A DNA stretch of 64,000 bases from Metaphire vulgaris. Taxonomy: Eukaryota; Annelida; Clitellata; Crassiclitellata; Megascolecidae. Positions 53,881-64,000 of this stretch are shown piece by piece (the stretch's first letter is position 1; the number at the start of each line of letters is the position of its first letter). The notes under the pieces were generated by a model. It had not been told where the DNA came from. It searched no databases and saw only the letters and a program-made list of their open reading frames with translations. The translations under genes were made by a program, and so were the position numbers. Location: assembly GCA_018105865.1 (NCBI GenBank), contig CM030870.1, positions 5,566,120-5,630,119 of the forward strand, given 5' to 3'.

Positions 53881-54207
53881 CTATAATATTATTGCCAGCA
53901 GGTGCTTATCTTCATTTCTTTCTGCCCTTTCTACCCTTTCTACTCTTTTTCTTCTTTTTGGACCCCCGCCTTCCCAACCAAAGCCTCGGATTTCAAGAGC
54001 ATCGACAGCTGAATGAGCAATGTAGTAAAGATTCTCCATAGCAGGTGAAGACATCATTGTCACCTCCTCTTTTTCCTTTGCCGCCGAGTCGTTCAACTGG
54101 CCATCCGACGGTGCGGATCTACTCGGTTTCTTCTTCTTTTGCTTTTGCAGATTGCCACGATGGGAGTTTGTGCTCGTCTTTCTTGACGGACTCTGATTCC
54201 TCAACGG
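53881..54207 (-). CDS. SMKR1: SMKR1-like small lysine-rich protein, last exon
   Basis: On the minus strand an acceptor (tttgtgctccag) leads into an open frame of about 108 codons ending in TAA. The start is Arg/Ser/Lys-rich, with K-Q-K-K-K-K-P, and it contains S-S-P-A-M-E-N-L-Y-Y-I-A-H-S-A-V-D-A-L and R-G-F-G-W-E-G. From memory this matches the conserved core of vertebrate small lysine-rich protein 1 (S-P-A-A-M-L-N-L-Y-Y-I-A-H, L-R-G-F-x-W-P-G). The function of that family is poorly known. The product is longer than the vertebrate one because of a Glu/Arg-rich tail. The frame also extends upstream through an ATG at 54231, but that part looks like the intron's pyrimidine tract. Any 5' coding exon is not identified. 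Confidence 0.6.
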   Translation of the reverse strand, partial: PLRNQSPSRKTSTNSHRGNLQKQKKKKPSRSAPSDGQLNDSAAKEKEEVTMMSSPAMENLYYIAHSAVDALEIRGFGWEGGGPKRRKRVERVERAERNEDKHLLAIIL

Positions 54208-54416
54208 CTGGAGCACAAAACGAAACATCATCAGAGAACTTTTTTCGTGAAATCATTGATTCAAGTAGCAGTTTGTAAATTTTTTTAATACAAGCGATGC
54301 GGGTAGTGTTGATTGTTTATGTCCCCAGATCACGCACTGCTGTTATACCCAGCGTCGGGCTTTTGCAGTGACTGGACCCTCCCTCTGGAATGCCTTATAA
54401 TAATAGCCTATAATAT

Positions 54417-54640
54417 AATATAACATGGTTTAAAGTGGTTCAGTAGAGACTGCCCTGTGTGAGAACCACTGTAATGCCTTGAACCCATCCATTCGGGCCT
54501 CACTTCTTACTCCCTCACCCTGCTCAATGCGAAAGCTGAAGTCTCACTAATTTGCAATGCTACTCCAGGAGCGCCTCTGAGTAGAAATATAAGAGGCGCT
54601 ATACAAATTCCACGCTACATTACATTACATTACACTGTAT
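54417..54640 (+). mobile_element. SINE with L2-like 3' end
   Basis: The head ggtttaaagtggttcagtag and body end in aagaggcgctatacaaatt and an (attac)n tail. The gcgctatacaaa end followed by short tandem repeats is the usual 3' end of L2-mobilised SINEs. A head fragment is at 3930-4012. Confidence 0.65.
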
Positions 54641-54829
54641 TAGATTAATGACGGGTATGGAATATATACATGCTGTGGTGAAAAAGCGACAAGATTCTTT
54701 TGTTGATAAATACTTAAAGAAGTCGTTGTACAGTACTTTGCATATTGTATTGCTAAAGTTTGTCTGAGGGCAGAGGCTGGAGGCATCGTGCAGTGTTAGT
54801 GGCAGTTAGCTACTGGGGCCAGGGCGCGT

Positions 54830-55010
54830 AGCGACGGGGGTATATCGGTATATACCCCCCCCCCCCAATCAGTCTATCTTAAAGTTTCTTGTGTGATTTA
54901 CATGTGGTTATAATTATGTGGTTTATATGGTTTATGTGGTTTATAGTTAAGATTTATACTCACCCAAAATATTTATACCCTCCCAAATCAAATTCCTGTC
55001 TACGCCCCTG
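54830..55010. mobile_element. Family C MITE
   Basis: CAGGGCGCGTAGCGACGG ... TCTACGCCCCTG; flanks actggggc and actgaagc match 6 of 8. Confidence 0.88.
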
Positions 55011-55217
55011 ACTGAAGCTCGTCGTAACTAGTCTATGTTGTAACCAGTCCATGTGTTTTTAGTTTGACTATGCGTTTTTGTTTATTTTCGTTTTATGCTG
55101 TGCTCGACACGAATAAAGTTTCTCATTAATAATTATCGACATGCTGATCAAATGCACAAAATACATTAGCTCATGGGTTATGTACAGTTGTACACTTGTA
55201 CATCATACGGACAATGG

Positions 55218-55436
55218 TCAGTGGCGGCTCCAGCATTTGGCAAGTGGGGGCAGTGGCGGCTCCACCGGGGGGGCCAGGGGCCCGTGCCCCTATTGACTGC
55301 CTGGCCCCCCAGTGGCCCCCCAGTTGGGACCCTATACTTAATGCTACATACATTAAACAACAAATGGTTGGCCCCCCATGATTAGAATTTGCCCCCCCAA
55401 CGGCCCCCCACTTGCCAAATCCTAGAGCCGCCACTG
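55218..55436. mobile_element. Family A MITE inserted into another family A MITE
   Basis: A left end (cagtggcggctccagcattt, from 55219) is cut after caagtggggg by a complete family A element at 55251-55436, flanked by exact agtggggg (55243-55250, 55437-55444). The remaining part of the host copy is not recognisable after 55444. Confidence 0.88.
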
Positions 55437-55871
55437 AGTGGGGGGGGGCAAAGGCAGGTAAAAAAGTGTTGTCCTTTTTTCTCTTTCGATAATAATAACA
55501 TGCATCAATCCAAATAGAATATGCAGATCAAATGCAGAATGGGGAATGGATCATGGAACTCAAAGTGCCCCCAAACTGAATTCCTGGACTCACCCCTTCT
55601 TGATAATCACTTCTACAAAAGGACAAATATTCTGAAAGCTTTTGTTGACCAGAAAATAGACCATTTGGATTTTTAAGTGGAAAAAATCAGCCTCATTCTT
55701 TTTTTCAATATATATGGAATAAATTTACTAGTTCATGATATCGTATCAATGCATTCTCTGAAGCGCCTGCGTAGAAATCACACCAACCAAGATTGCTTAA
55801 ATAAGTTCAAATAATACGTAAACTTCTGTGTATTGTCTAGAAATGAGAAACCTCTATTTTTAAAAAAAACT

Positions 55872-56165
55872 GTAGGCATGATAGCAAAGTGGTAACAACA
55901 CTAGATGAGAGAACAGAAGGTTGTGGGTTCGATACCCGCAGGAGTCCTACGGTCGACTCATATTACTCTCTAGAGGGCGGTGGTAAACTGAAGAGCAGCG
56001 TTAAGCTGTGCAAAGGTAGAATGTGGGTCTGGGGAAAGTAATGGCAACCTACCCCAGATTAATGGATTATACCACCCACGTCCCTGATTGCCCAGGCCGG
56101 AGATAAGCGCCGGAAACCAACACTCGGACTCGACTACGGGACCTACATTTACCTTTACCTTTTAT
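55872..56165 (+). mobile_element. tRNA-derived SINE, family 1
   Basis: gcatgatagcaaagtggtaac (A box), ggttgtgggttcgatacccg (B box), gtcgactcat, ctagagggcggtgg and a cctacatttacctttacctt end match the other family 1 copies. Confidence 0.82.
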
Positions 56166-56300
56166 AGACAATATTAGACATGTAGGCCCTCAGGGCATCT
56201 GTATTCCAAATCTTATCTTCCCTTTACTTCCTCTTTTTGCACTCTTTACACTTAACATAATATTCCCTTCTGAGCTTTTCTCCTTTCTCTCCCCTGCAAC

Positions 56301-56462
56301 CAGGGTTTAATCTAGGCCGTTTCCGGGGGAAAATTGCCCTTCCCCCCCGGAAATTTCAAATTTCCCTCCGAAAATTTGACATACATCAACTAACAGCGGC
56401 CCCCTAGCAGAATTTCCCCTCGGCTTTGTCAGTCCCCCCCCCGGAGTCCAGATTAAACACTG
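56301..56462. mobile_element. Family E MITE
   Basis: CAGGGTTTAATCTAGGCCG ... GTCCAGATTAAACACTG is flanked by cctgcaac and cctgcacc (7 of 8). Confidence 0.9.
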
Positions 56463-56796
56463 CCTGCACCACTCAATCAACTAACTGTTCCTCTTTCAAA
56501 ACACACTTATGAACAAACACACACACACAAACAAACATAAGATGCAAAAATGACTGTGCCATTGCCTACCATGTTTTCTCTGGCTCATATGTGTCCTACG
56601 GAGCTGAAAATGTCCACTGCAGTCGCTCTGTTCTTTCTGTGCATGTGAAAATCAATTAGCAAGTTCTTTACTTTATATAGAAACTCTGGAACAAATACAA
56701 AAAGTCGTTATATTGTGTTTGTCATCCCTTCACAACCTGAGAAACATGAGTTGAAAGTGTTACGATCAAATTCTAATCGAGATCAGACCTGTACAT

Positions 56797-56800
<4 letters not shown>

Positions 56801-56888
<88 letters not shown>

Positions 56889-57170
56889 GACAGACAGACA
56901 GACAGAGACAGGCAGACAGACAGACAGAGACAGAGAGAGACAGACAGACAGACAGAGAGAGACAGACAGACAGGCAGACAGACAGGCAGACAGACAGAGA
57001 CAGACAGAGACAGGCAGACAGACAGACAGAGACAGAGACAGAGACAGAGACAGACAGACAGAGAGAGACAGACAGACAGACAGAGACAGACAGAGACAGA
57101 CAGAGACAGACAGAGATAGGCCTACAGAGACAGTGAGAGAGAGACAGAGAGACAGAAAGAGACAGAGATG
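56801..57170. repeat. (GA)n / (GACA)n satellite-like tract, about 370 bp
   Basis: Pure ga repeats for about 60 bp, then a long field of gaca and gagaca units. Frames across it are Ser/Leu/Cys-rich artefacts. Confidence 0.96.
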
Positions 57171-57291
57171 AAATAAGAAGCCATAGCAGTCCAACAAACT
57201 AGCCAAATTCACAGGGAGGGTAGATTTCCAAACCATTTATTCAGTTTACAGCTATGGGTGAACAATGACGGCGATATACTTAAAGGAGAGA

Positions 57292-57562
57292 CAGGGGCGG
57301 AGCTAGGGTGTCCGGCGCCCAGGGACAAAACATACTGATGGCGCCCCATCAACATGACGAAAATCATAAGAAGCAAAAAAGGGCGCCGTTCTGTCCATTT
57401 TGGCGCCCCTTCAGTTTTCGTTTAACTTTGCGAATACCCCAACAAACAAAAACGGTCATCACCCGCAGCGCAACACCCTACCTTAAACCAATTTTGGCGC
57501 CCCCCATCTCGGCGCCCGGGGACACCTGTACCCTTCCCCTGCACCCCCTAGATCCGCCTCTG
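57292..57562. mobile_element. MITE with CAGGGGCGGAGCTAGGG ends
   Basis: CAGGGGCGGAGCTAGGG ... CCCTAGATCCGCCTCTG. The interior 'ggcgccc' repeats link it to 24442-24669. Flanks are weakly alike. Confidence 0.8.
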
Positions 57563-57648
57563 AGGATCTGAGGAGAGGCATGCGAAGTGATTGATTTCTC
57601 CATTGACTGGCGCTATAAAAATACAGAGCTGTTCTGGTTCCTCTACTG

Positions 57649-57783
57649 CAGAGGTTCTCAAACTAGGGTTCCGCTGTCCCATAGGGGACCGTCAGCAGTT
57701 TCAGAGGGACCGTAAAGGGATTACCTTCTCAAGATGTCTCACCAACATAGAACACACTGAAAGCTCCAAGAGTGCAGATTGCA

Positions 57784-57836
<53 letters not shown>

Positions 57837-58062
57837 CAGCAGTGCAGTGAGAAAATGAAAGGGGGTCATGCCGACAGCGTGGTGTTTTACGAATTTACAC
57901 TTTTGTCATTTTTGCATTTCTCTAGGAGGGTCTGCCATTTTAAGGGGGCTGAACCCCAACCCCAGCAATTCGAGCTCTGTAGCAGCTAGTGTGAGCTACG
58001 TCATGTTGACAAGTGACTTCCGACTGTTGCAGCTCCGGAAAGTATCTTTTTACAAAAAGCCC

Positions 58063-58102
<40 letters not shown>

Positions 58103-58569
58103 ACTTCTTTAGCGCCATTGTAGTAGTACATCAGCATCAGCTGTCGATGGTTGCTTCAGTAAAAAAAAAGTCATAGTCGTGATTTTGTCCGTGGTGATTC
58201 GAGGCTGTTATCCAGAGGCGTCATTTGGGGGGGGCTGGAGGGGGCCGTGGCCCCCCCAAGGAAATGAAAATATTAATTTATAATGTATTAATGTGCAACA
58301 AAAACAAAAACAGGGACGTCATTTGCGTTTGGGGGGGCAAAAAAAAGTCAGCAGCCCCTAAAGGCTAAACACTCAAACTTAGTCGAAAAAATTATTTCCA
58401 AAAATTTAAAAATTTTAAAAAAATTTTAAAGAAAATTTTACAAAATTTCTCGCCCCCCCAAGAAAAGTGTGAAATGACGCCACTGCTGTTATCCAAAGGT
58501 CAGTTGGTACTTCACAAAAACTTCTAAAGGGCCACCTTGCAAGAAAACCTAAGAGTTCGAGAACCGCTG
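57649..58569. mobile_element. hAT-like element, 921 bp, CAGAGGTTCTCAAACTAGGG ends
   Basis: The left CAGAGGTTCTCAAAC and right gttcgagaaccgctg ends have an exact 8-bp duplication ctctactg (57641-57648, 58570-58577). It contains an (AT)n tract (57788-57833), a (GTA)n tract (58065-58102) and a nested family G MITE. Ends resemble those of 29979-31400. No transposase. Confidence 0.92.
58213..58485. mobile_element. Family G MITE nested in the hAT-like element
   Basis: CAGAGGCGTCATTT ... AAATGACGCCACTG has exact ctgttatc (58205-58212, 58486-58493). A second left end, cagggacgtcatttgcg, lies inside at about 58312, so it may itself hold a truncated relative. Confidence 0.9.
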
Positions 58570-58894
58570 CTCTACTGTATAGGAATAATTAATAGCGCTG
58601 CAAAAGATTTAGCTGCAAAGGGCAGATATTTTCATATAGGCCTATCCTGTTCACCAGAATAAACGTTCAACGTGTTCAATTAATTTCTGCATCTTTAACG
58701 CACGGAAACACAAAGCGAATTCCAAAAACAAAACTGAAAGTACAATTAATTGAATTAGAACACGAACCTCCCAGAAACAATCGTCGTTGTCTTGACAACA
58801 CGCGCACCGCCTGTCAATCATGCAATAGAGATCTTCTCTTAAGACACTCGGAAAACGCGGCAATCACAGATATAATAATTAAAAAATAATAATG

Positions 58895-59098
58895 TTATTA
58901 TTATTATTATTTGCAGTTGTAATTGTGGTTGTAGGAGAAGGAAGTGAGGAGGAGGAGGAGGATGGAGGAGGAGAAGGAGGAGGGGTGGTGGTAGTGTAGT
59001 AGCAGAAGTGTGTAGTAGTAGTGGTGGTGGTGTAGTAGTAGTAGTAGTAGGTGTAGTAGTAGTACACTAGTAGTAGTAGTAGTAGTAGTAGTAGTAGC

Positions 59099-59154
<56 letters not shown>

Positions 59155-59195
59155 CTGCAATAATAATAATAATAATAATAATAAATAATAATAAT
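58895..59195. repeat. Compound microsatellite (ATT, GGA, GTA, AAT)
   Basis: Successive tracts of att, ggagga, gta/gtg and aat triplets over 300 bp. Confidence 0.93.
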
Positions 59196-59229
59196 AATTG
59201 TAGTAGTAGTCAAAGGTGGCTCCATCGCG

Positions 59230-59760
59230 TCACGCCCCCGCAACAATGCAGTATTTCCCGAACTGTGTCAGTCGACAACCTCAGTTTAATCAAAACTGGG
59301 TGGATAACGGGTTAACGCGATAGGTCCTATTAGATTCAAAAGTGTCATTTTCTAACTAATCTTATCATTTCTGCAATCCATTCAATTCCCAATTTCCCAC
59401 TAATACCGCAGTTTAACCCCCGTTCGCCCGTCTCCCCATTTGCTGAAGTGATTTGTGGTTCGAAAAACCCCCTGTTCCCTTCCGTCTCCCCAACCCTCTA
59501 TTCTGTCAATTTCTTAAAATTATCCTCTCCCAACCCCGTTAATAGTCCCCATGACTCTCCCCCAATGGGCCCCCAACCCCCCGCATTTTGCTCTTTAACC
59601 CTTTGCCTCTCGCCATCCCGGCCCATCTGGCCCCAACCCCATTTTATGAGATGCAACAGGCCGTTAACCCCGTTGAGTAGATGTTGCCAACTCATAGGAC
59701 TTAAAGAATCGTAAGAAAGGTGCCCCAACCCAACATAAAACAATGATGATGATGATGATG
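59230..59760. repeat. C-rich repeat block ending in (GAT)n
   Basis: atttgctgaagtgatttgtgg at about 59440 recurs at about 61710. About 59460-59690 is strongly C-rich on the plus strand. The end acataaaacaatgatgatg resembles the end at about 61955, suggesting two copies of one retroelement-like unit with a GAT tail. Confidence 0.55.
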
Positions 59761-59914
59761 AACCATGATCCCCAAACCTACATGATGATGATGATGAAAA
59801 CCCGTATAACCCAATAATAATAATAATAATAATAATAATCCCTAATAATAATAATAATAATATAATAATTTTTTGGAAATAATAATAATAATAAATGATT
59901 GCTAATAATTTTAA

Positions 59915-60390
59915 AATTGCTATATCTCAGGCTGTATAGAAGCTAAAAAGATGAGGTTTGCACCATTGTTTAGATTGTTTATTCCTCATTCTAACCGTCC
60001 GTGCAAAACAAAACAATATGGGGGTAAGTCCAGAATGACCAATCAAAATCACCCTCTCAGCCAAAAATGTTTAAAGCCCCTAGAAAAATATTTTCAAGGT
60101 AACCAATCAGAACGCTCAAAGTTCAACCAATCAGAACGCAAAATAAAGCCAAAAAATTGAAAACGCTTGACATTTGCAAAGATCAATCAGAACGCTGACC
60201 CCAATGTTTGAACAATCAGAACGCTCGAAGGCAATTTCAGAAAGTTTTGAATTCAGATAACGATTAAGATTTTTTGAATTTGCTACATCTCTTGGCTATA
60301 TAAGAGCTAAGAAGATAATACTTGCAACCATTGTTTGAATTCATTTTAACAACGTTTCAACCCTCTGTGCAAAACAAACGCCAGCGTTCC
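59915..60390. repeat. Tandem duplication containing ccaatcagaacgc motifs
   Basis: gctatatctcaggctgtata ... gtgcaaaacaaaac (about 59920-60015) is repeated in diverged form at about 60280-60375. Between them aatcagaacgc occurs four times within about 120 bp. Confidence 0.65.
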
Positions 60391-60584
60391 GAGCTTTGCG
60401 CCAATCAAGTGAGAATGAGACCTGTTGCTCGGCGTGTTAAAATCACAGCAAACAAGAGAATCATTTGTGACGCATGTCGTTCGACACTGCAAATCATTAC
60501 ACTAACGTTGACTATCAAGTTTCAAAAATGAATGGGCGTTAACTCGGTTGAAGGAAAAGGCTGCGAACAATTGTTGCGCAAAAT

Positions 60585-61445
60585 GCTCGTCGCATTTGCC
60601 CAAAATCTGACGCTAAACAGACAATCGACTCCCCGTCATAAAATACTAACATTTGCGCAAAATCAACGTCGTCTAAAAAGCAATCGCCCACCAAAATGCT
60701 CGCGCATTTGCGCAAAATCGGTCTGGTAAAAGCCAATCTCAATCAGAACGCTAGTTAGTTAGACATACAGAATAAGGATTTTAATTTGATAGACTAGCGC
60801 TATGCTCCTTTGCTCGGCTCGAGTCAAGCAGTGCAGGATAATACCCAATCATTGAATTCATGTCCGAACAACAACGTTTTTAGTTTATGTACGAATGTTT
60901 CCAAGTTGGTCGACGCTGCAACGTACGTCTGGTCAAACGCATTCCAGAGGCCGTTCCCTCGAGTAACCGAACGCTCCCCCCGTTTGGCTGTTTTCGAGGG
61001 AGCGAGTTGTCAGTCGGACCCGACTGGAGACGCTGCAACGTACCTTCTGTTGATGGACGCTTCAAAGAAGCACCGATAGATAGTCTGGGCAGAGCGTCAT
61101 CGCTTGCTATTGCATTTCGCAAAATCGGGTGGTAAAACAGCCAATCTACCCCGACGCTGAACTATCAAGTTTCAAAAATTCCCGCGAATGGGCGTTAACT
61201 CGGTCGCCGGAAAAGGCGGCGAGTCAAGGGCAATTAATTGACGCAAAATGCGTACGCATTTGCACAAAATCGCGTGACCGTACAGCCAATCTCCCCGCCA
61301 TAAAATAATCTATAGGGCATGACGTTGCATTTGCCTAAAAATGCGGTAAATTTACAGCCAAAACATCTCATAATGTTAATCTAAGAGCATGACGTTGCAT
61401 TTGCGCAAAATCGGGAGGGAGGGGTAAAAGGCACACAGCCAATCT
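60585..61445. repeat. Degenerate repeats of catttgcgcaaaatc
   Basis: At least seven variants of gcatttgcgcaaaatc, often followed after 20-30 bp by acagccaatctcccc and cataaaat, occur near 60591, 60651, 60704, 61111, 61255, 61330 and 61398. The motif is partly palindromic (ttgcgcaa). No gene is seen. Confidence 0.7.
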
Positions 61446-61670
61446 CCCCGTCATTTTTGGTTGGGTAAATGAATGGGAAGAGGGGGTGGGAGAAAGATGG
61501 GGAGAGGGGTAGAGGGATCAAAGGTTGAGGGTTGGGAGGGGAAGGCCTGGGATAGGGGTGGTGGAGTATTTCCCGGGAGGGTTTGGGGCTCAGGTTGGGA
61601 GGGGTTAACGGAAGGGGTTTAGATTCAAATGGGAGGAAAAGAATCTTATCAGAGGGCAGGGGTTTGTTTT
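61446..61670. other. G-rich tract
   Basis: About 200 bp dominated by ggg runs on the plus strand, such as gagggggtggg and ggttgggaggggaaggcc. It could form G-quadruplexes. It has no clear inverted partner other than the C-rich block at 59460-59690. Confidence 0.6.
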
Positions 61671-61961
61671 AATCTACTAATATGACGCAGTTTAGCGTTT
61701 CGCCATAAATTTGCTGAAGTGATTTGTGGTTGAGCGGCAATTAAGACGACTGATCTATTCTGTTGATTAATAGAAAATATTGTCACCTTAATAGGCAACA
61801 GTCTCAATGAGCGCAGTCCAGGACATTTTTACGCAATTAACTTGTTACACAGTTTTGATTAAACAATACAACAAACCGGTTGTCAATGGCAACAGCCTGT
61901 TGCACAACCCAGGACAGAGGTTACGCAATCGATTTCGCAAAGTCGATTGGTGACCAATAAA

Positions 61962-61964
61962 ACA

Positions 61965-62003
<39 letters not shown>
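61962..62003. repeat. (GAT)n microsatellite
   Basis: About 13 gat triplets following acaat, in the position of a retroelement tail. Confidence 0.9.
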
Positions 62004-62005
<2 letters not shown>

Positions 62006-62318
62006 ACAGAGCAAGGATCTTAATATTATAAATGTGATTTTAAGTGGTTTAGGAGGCTAATTAAGCCTGTGTGAAAACCACTGATAGTTTCATGAAATTT
62101 CGACATCTGTTTCTTTCCTTTTGTTTCGTATCGCAAAAGTGTGAATAATTATGTCTAATATATTTGCCGTATTTTCATTCGAATTGAATCAGAGCATTTG
62201 TTTGTCATTTGTTCAAAACTCAAAAGATTCTGTTCAAATAGCGTTCGCCAGATGGCCTAATTACCAATCGTAACTAATCGACGACGGTCTCGTAACTTGA
62301 GTTGAGATGGCCTAATGC

Positions 62319-62620
62319 CAGTGTTTATTCTAGGCCTTCTCTGGGCCAGTCTGGGGGGAATCCCCCAAGTTTTAAAATTCCCCCAACATTTTTATGTGGT
62401 GCATGGGGATGGAAACTTCCCCCCAAAGTGTGACGACGGAGGCATTTATTTTTTTGGAGAGGGGAAAATGTAAGGATGACAACTTTTTTGCTTGCCAGGG
62501 CATTTGAGAAGGGTAAAAAATATTTACTAGGGAGATTGGGAGAAGGATGACATTTTTTGCTTGTCGCCACATTTTAAAAGGAAGAGAACCTTTTTTGCTT
62601 GTTTACGCCTGATCTTCTGG
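62319..62620. mobile_element. Family D element, right end not found
   Basis: It starts CAGTGTTTATTCTAGG with the family interior and three motif variants (about 62476, 62547 and 62583), like the long form at 44981. The right end agaataaacactg is missing before the family H element begins at 62751. Confidence 0.65.
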
Positions 62621-62750
62621 ACCGGTTTACGTAGAACAATTGAGCAGGAGCGTCTCATCTCTTTGGCCGATGGCTCGAGCCACCCCTCCCCCATCTCCTC
62701 CACACACACTTTTCGTGAGGCTAGCTTGGAAGAAAAAGGTGAGCGGCCAA

Positions 62751-63419
62751 GGGGCTGTCCATAAATGACGTCACGCATTTAGTGCGGGGGTTCAAACATC
62801 TGTGACGATGTGTGATGACGGGGAGAGGGGTGTGGTTCCAGGAATGTGACGTCACATAGCACTAAATATTGTTATTAATACAGCAATGTTATGAAAACAA
62901 AGTTTAACGTATCTTAGGAGTCTTCACTTATAATTATCATACTTCATTTTTAAAAAGAATTTGAAAAAGTTCCTGATTATCGTTATGACTATATAATAAT
63001 TATAATGAATAGGTCTATTTTCAAACGAATTAATTGCAGTCAGTGTTTATTCTAGGCCTTCTTTTGGGGGGAATTCCTTCCCCCCCCGCAAGTTTTAAAA
63101 TTCCCTCCCCAAAAAATTTAAATGTTGGCTGGGGGTGGAAATCCCCCCCCCCCAAAGTGTGGAGACTCAGACCTTGTCCCCCCAAACATTTCAAAATCCC
63201 CCCAATGTCAAGGTGGCTAGAATAAACACTGATTGCAATACCTGCTTTATTCACGAAGTAGGTGATTTGAAACATTAACGTTGACATTGGAAAGATGAAG
63301 AAGAGTTTAACGCGTTGTGACGTCATATTTGAGGCGGTCTGACTTTTTGTGACGACGTGTGACGAGGGGAGGAGGTCAAAACTGTCAAAATCGCGTCACG
63401 TCATTTATGGAACGGCCCC
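62751..63419. mobile_element. Family H-like element (ggggctgtccataaatgacgtc ends)
   Basis: ggggctgtccataaatgacg at the left and acgtcatttatggaacggcccc at the right are inverted. It contains a family D MITE (63041-63231). Sub-terminal gtgacgatgtgtgatgacgg and ttgtgacgacgtgtgacgag are inverted partners as well. Confidence 0.8.
63041..63231. mobile_element. Family D MITE
   Basis: CAGTGTTTATTCTAGG ... CTAGAATAAACACTG is flanked by attgcagt and attgcaat (7 of 8). Nested in 62751-63419. Confidence 0.92.
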
Positions 63420-63558
63420 GACCTTATATCTCTCCCCCAAACGCAGCGCATATTATGCTACTTTCGTCCCAAAATTTTATTACTTCAGTGGAGGGGTCAG
63501 TCCCATTTGGACACGCACTCAACTACGGCGATATTTATGTCAAAACAGCTGTAATCTC

Positions 63559-63751
63559 CATTAGCGTCGCCACGGGGAGGGGGGGCAAATGGGGCAACTG
63601 CTCCCCTCCCCACCCAACCTGACCCAGACTACCTATCAGATTCGCGCAAATCCGGTGATAAAGTTTTTTGTGGAGGGGTGTGTGGTTTGGGGGTACAGAA
63701 TCTGACACGCCAGCCCTCTTCCCCCACCCAAAATTCCTGGTGACGCCACTG
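63559..63751. mobile_element. MITE with CATTAGCGTCGCC / GGTGACGCCACTG ends
   Basis: Exact 8-bp duplication gtaatctc (63551-63558, 63752-63759). Ends are a diverged variant of the family B type; the interior is G/C-run rich. Confidence 0.88.
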
Positions 63752-63798
63752 GTAATCTCACAGAAACCATCACAAACCTGTTGAACATGAGTAACTGT

Positions 63799-63966
63799 CA
63801 GGGGCGTAGCGACGGAGGTATATCGGTATATCCCCCCAAACCAAAAAAAAAATCTGGCTACCTTAAAGTTTTAATGGTGTTTCTAAGATTTTCAAAGTGT
63901 TAAGATTTATAACCCCCCCCATCGCAATATCCCTTCCCCTAAATCAAATTCCTGGCTACGCCCCTG
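63799..63966. mobile_element. Family C MITE with exact target duplication
   Basis: CAGGGGCGTAGCGACGG ... GGCTACGCCCCTG has exact gtaactgt (63791-63798, 63967-63974). Confidence 0.95.
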
Positions 63967-64000
63967 GTAACTGTACAGAATCAGATTTTCAATATATTAT

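Noticed and set aside
56801..57170. Regularly spaced repeats resembling a CRISPR array
   Set aside because: A simple GA/GACA tract in a eukaryotic genome, with no spacers or cas genes.
60887..61135. 82-codon ORF in the repeat block
   Set aside because: Falls in degenerate repeats; the competing minus-strand frame is equally open.

Overview
The window is nuclear DNA from an animal, most likely a marine invertebrate. Coding sequence sits in intron-split exons with GT/AG boundaries. The recognisable genes are metazoan: a TGF-beta superfamily ligand, ASCC2, YPEL5, an SMKR1-like small lysine-rich protein, a CUB-domain membrane protein and two rhodopsin-class GPCRs. I saw no bacterial operons, rRNA or CRISPR. 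The species cannot be named from the sequence alone.

Layout. 1-5016 (+): 3' exons of a type I membrane protein with CUB domains; its introns are full of SINEs and MITEs. 5026-7458: transposon cluster. 7459-12025 (+): TGF-beta ligand, of which only the last exon is certain. 13306-16831 (-): complete ASCC2 in two coding exons (747 codons). 17995-18360 (+): complete intronless YPEL5 coding exon, head-to-head with ASCC2 across about 1.2 kb that holds two ETS-type sites. 19.4-34 kb: a dense, often nested field of short terminal-inverted-repeat elements, plus a 5'-truncated LINE. 34514-35707 and 42448-43635 (+): two nearly identical single-exon GPCR genes. 43699-44908: a decayed piggyBac element with TTAA ends whose transposase tail is interrupted by a 113-bp-armed foldback element. 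47.6-51 kb: hAT-like elements and a LINE reverse transcriptase fragment. 53881-54207 (-): SMKR1-like exon. The rest is MITEs, microsatellites and a 59-62 kb block of degenerate repeats.

The main theme is non-autonomous DNA transposons. At least eight families, each with its own terminal inverted repeat (mostly beginning CAG and ending CTG), are flanked by 8-bp target-site duplications, many still exact. This points to recent hAT-type activity, although no hAT transposase is visible here. The most unusual signal is a motif of about 22 bp, TGAC(A/G)AGCAAAAAAGGTCRTCA, which recurs more than 25 times inside elements whose ends are otherwise unrelated.

Limits: no alignment or search was run. Splice sites were chosen by eye from GT/AG, reading phase and protein similarity. 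Family assignments rest on remembered family patterns. Coordinates of repeats without clean target duplications are approximate.
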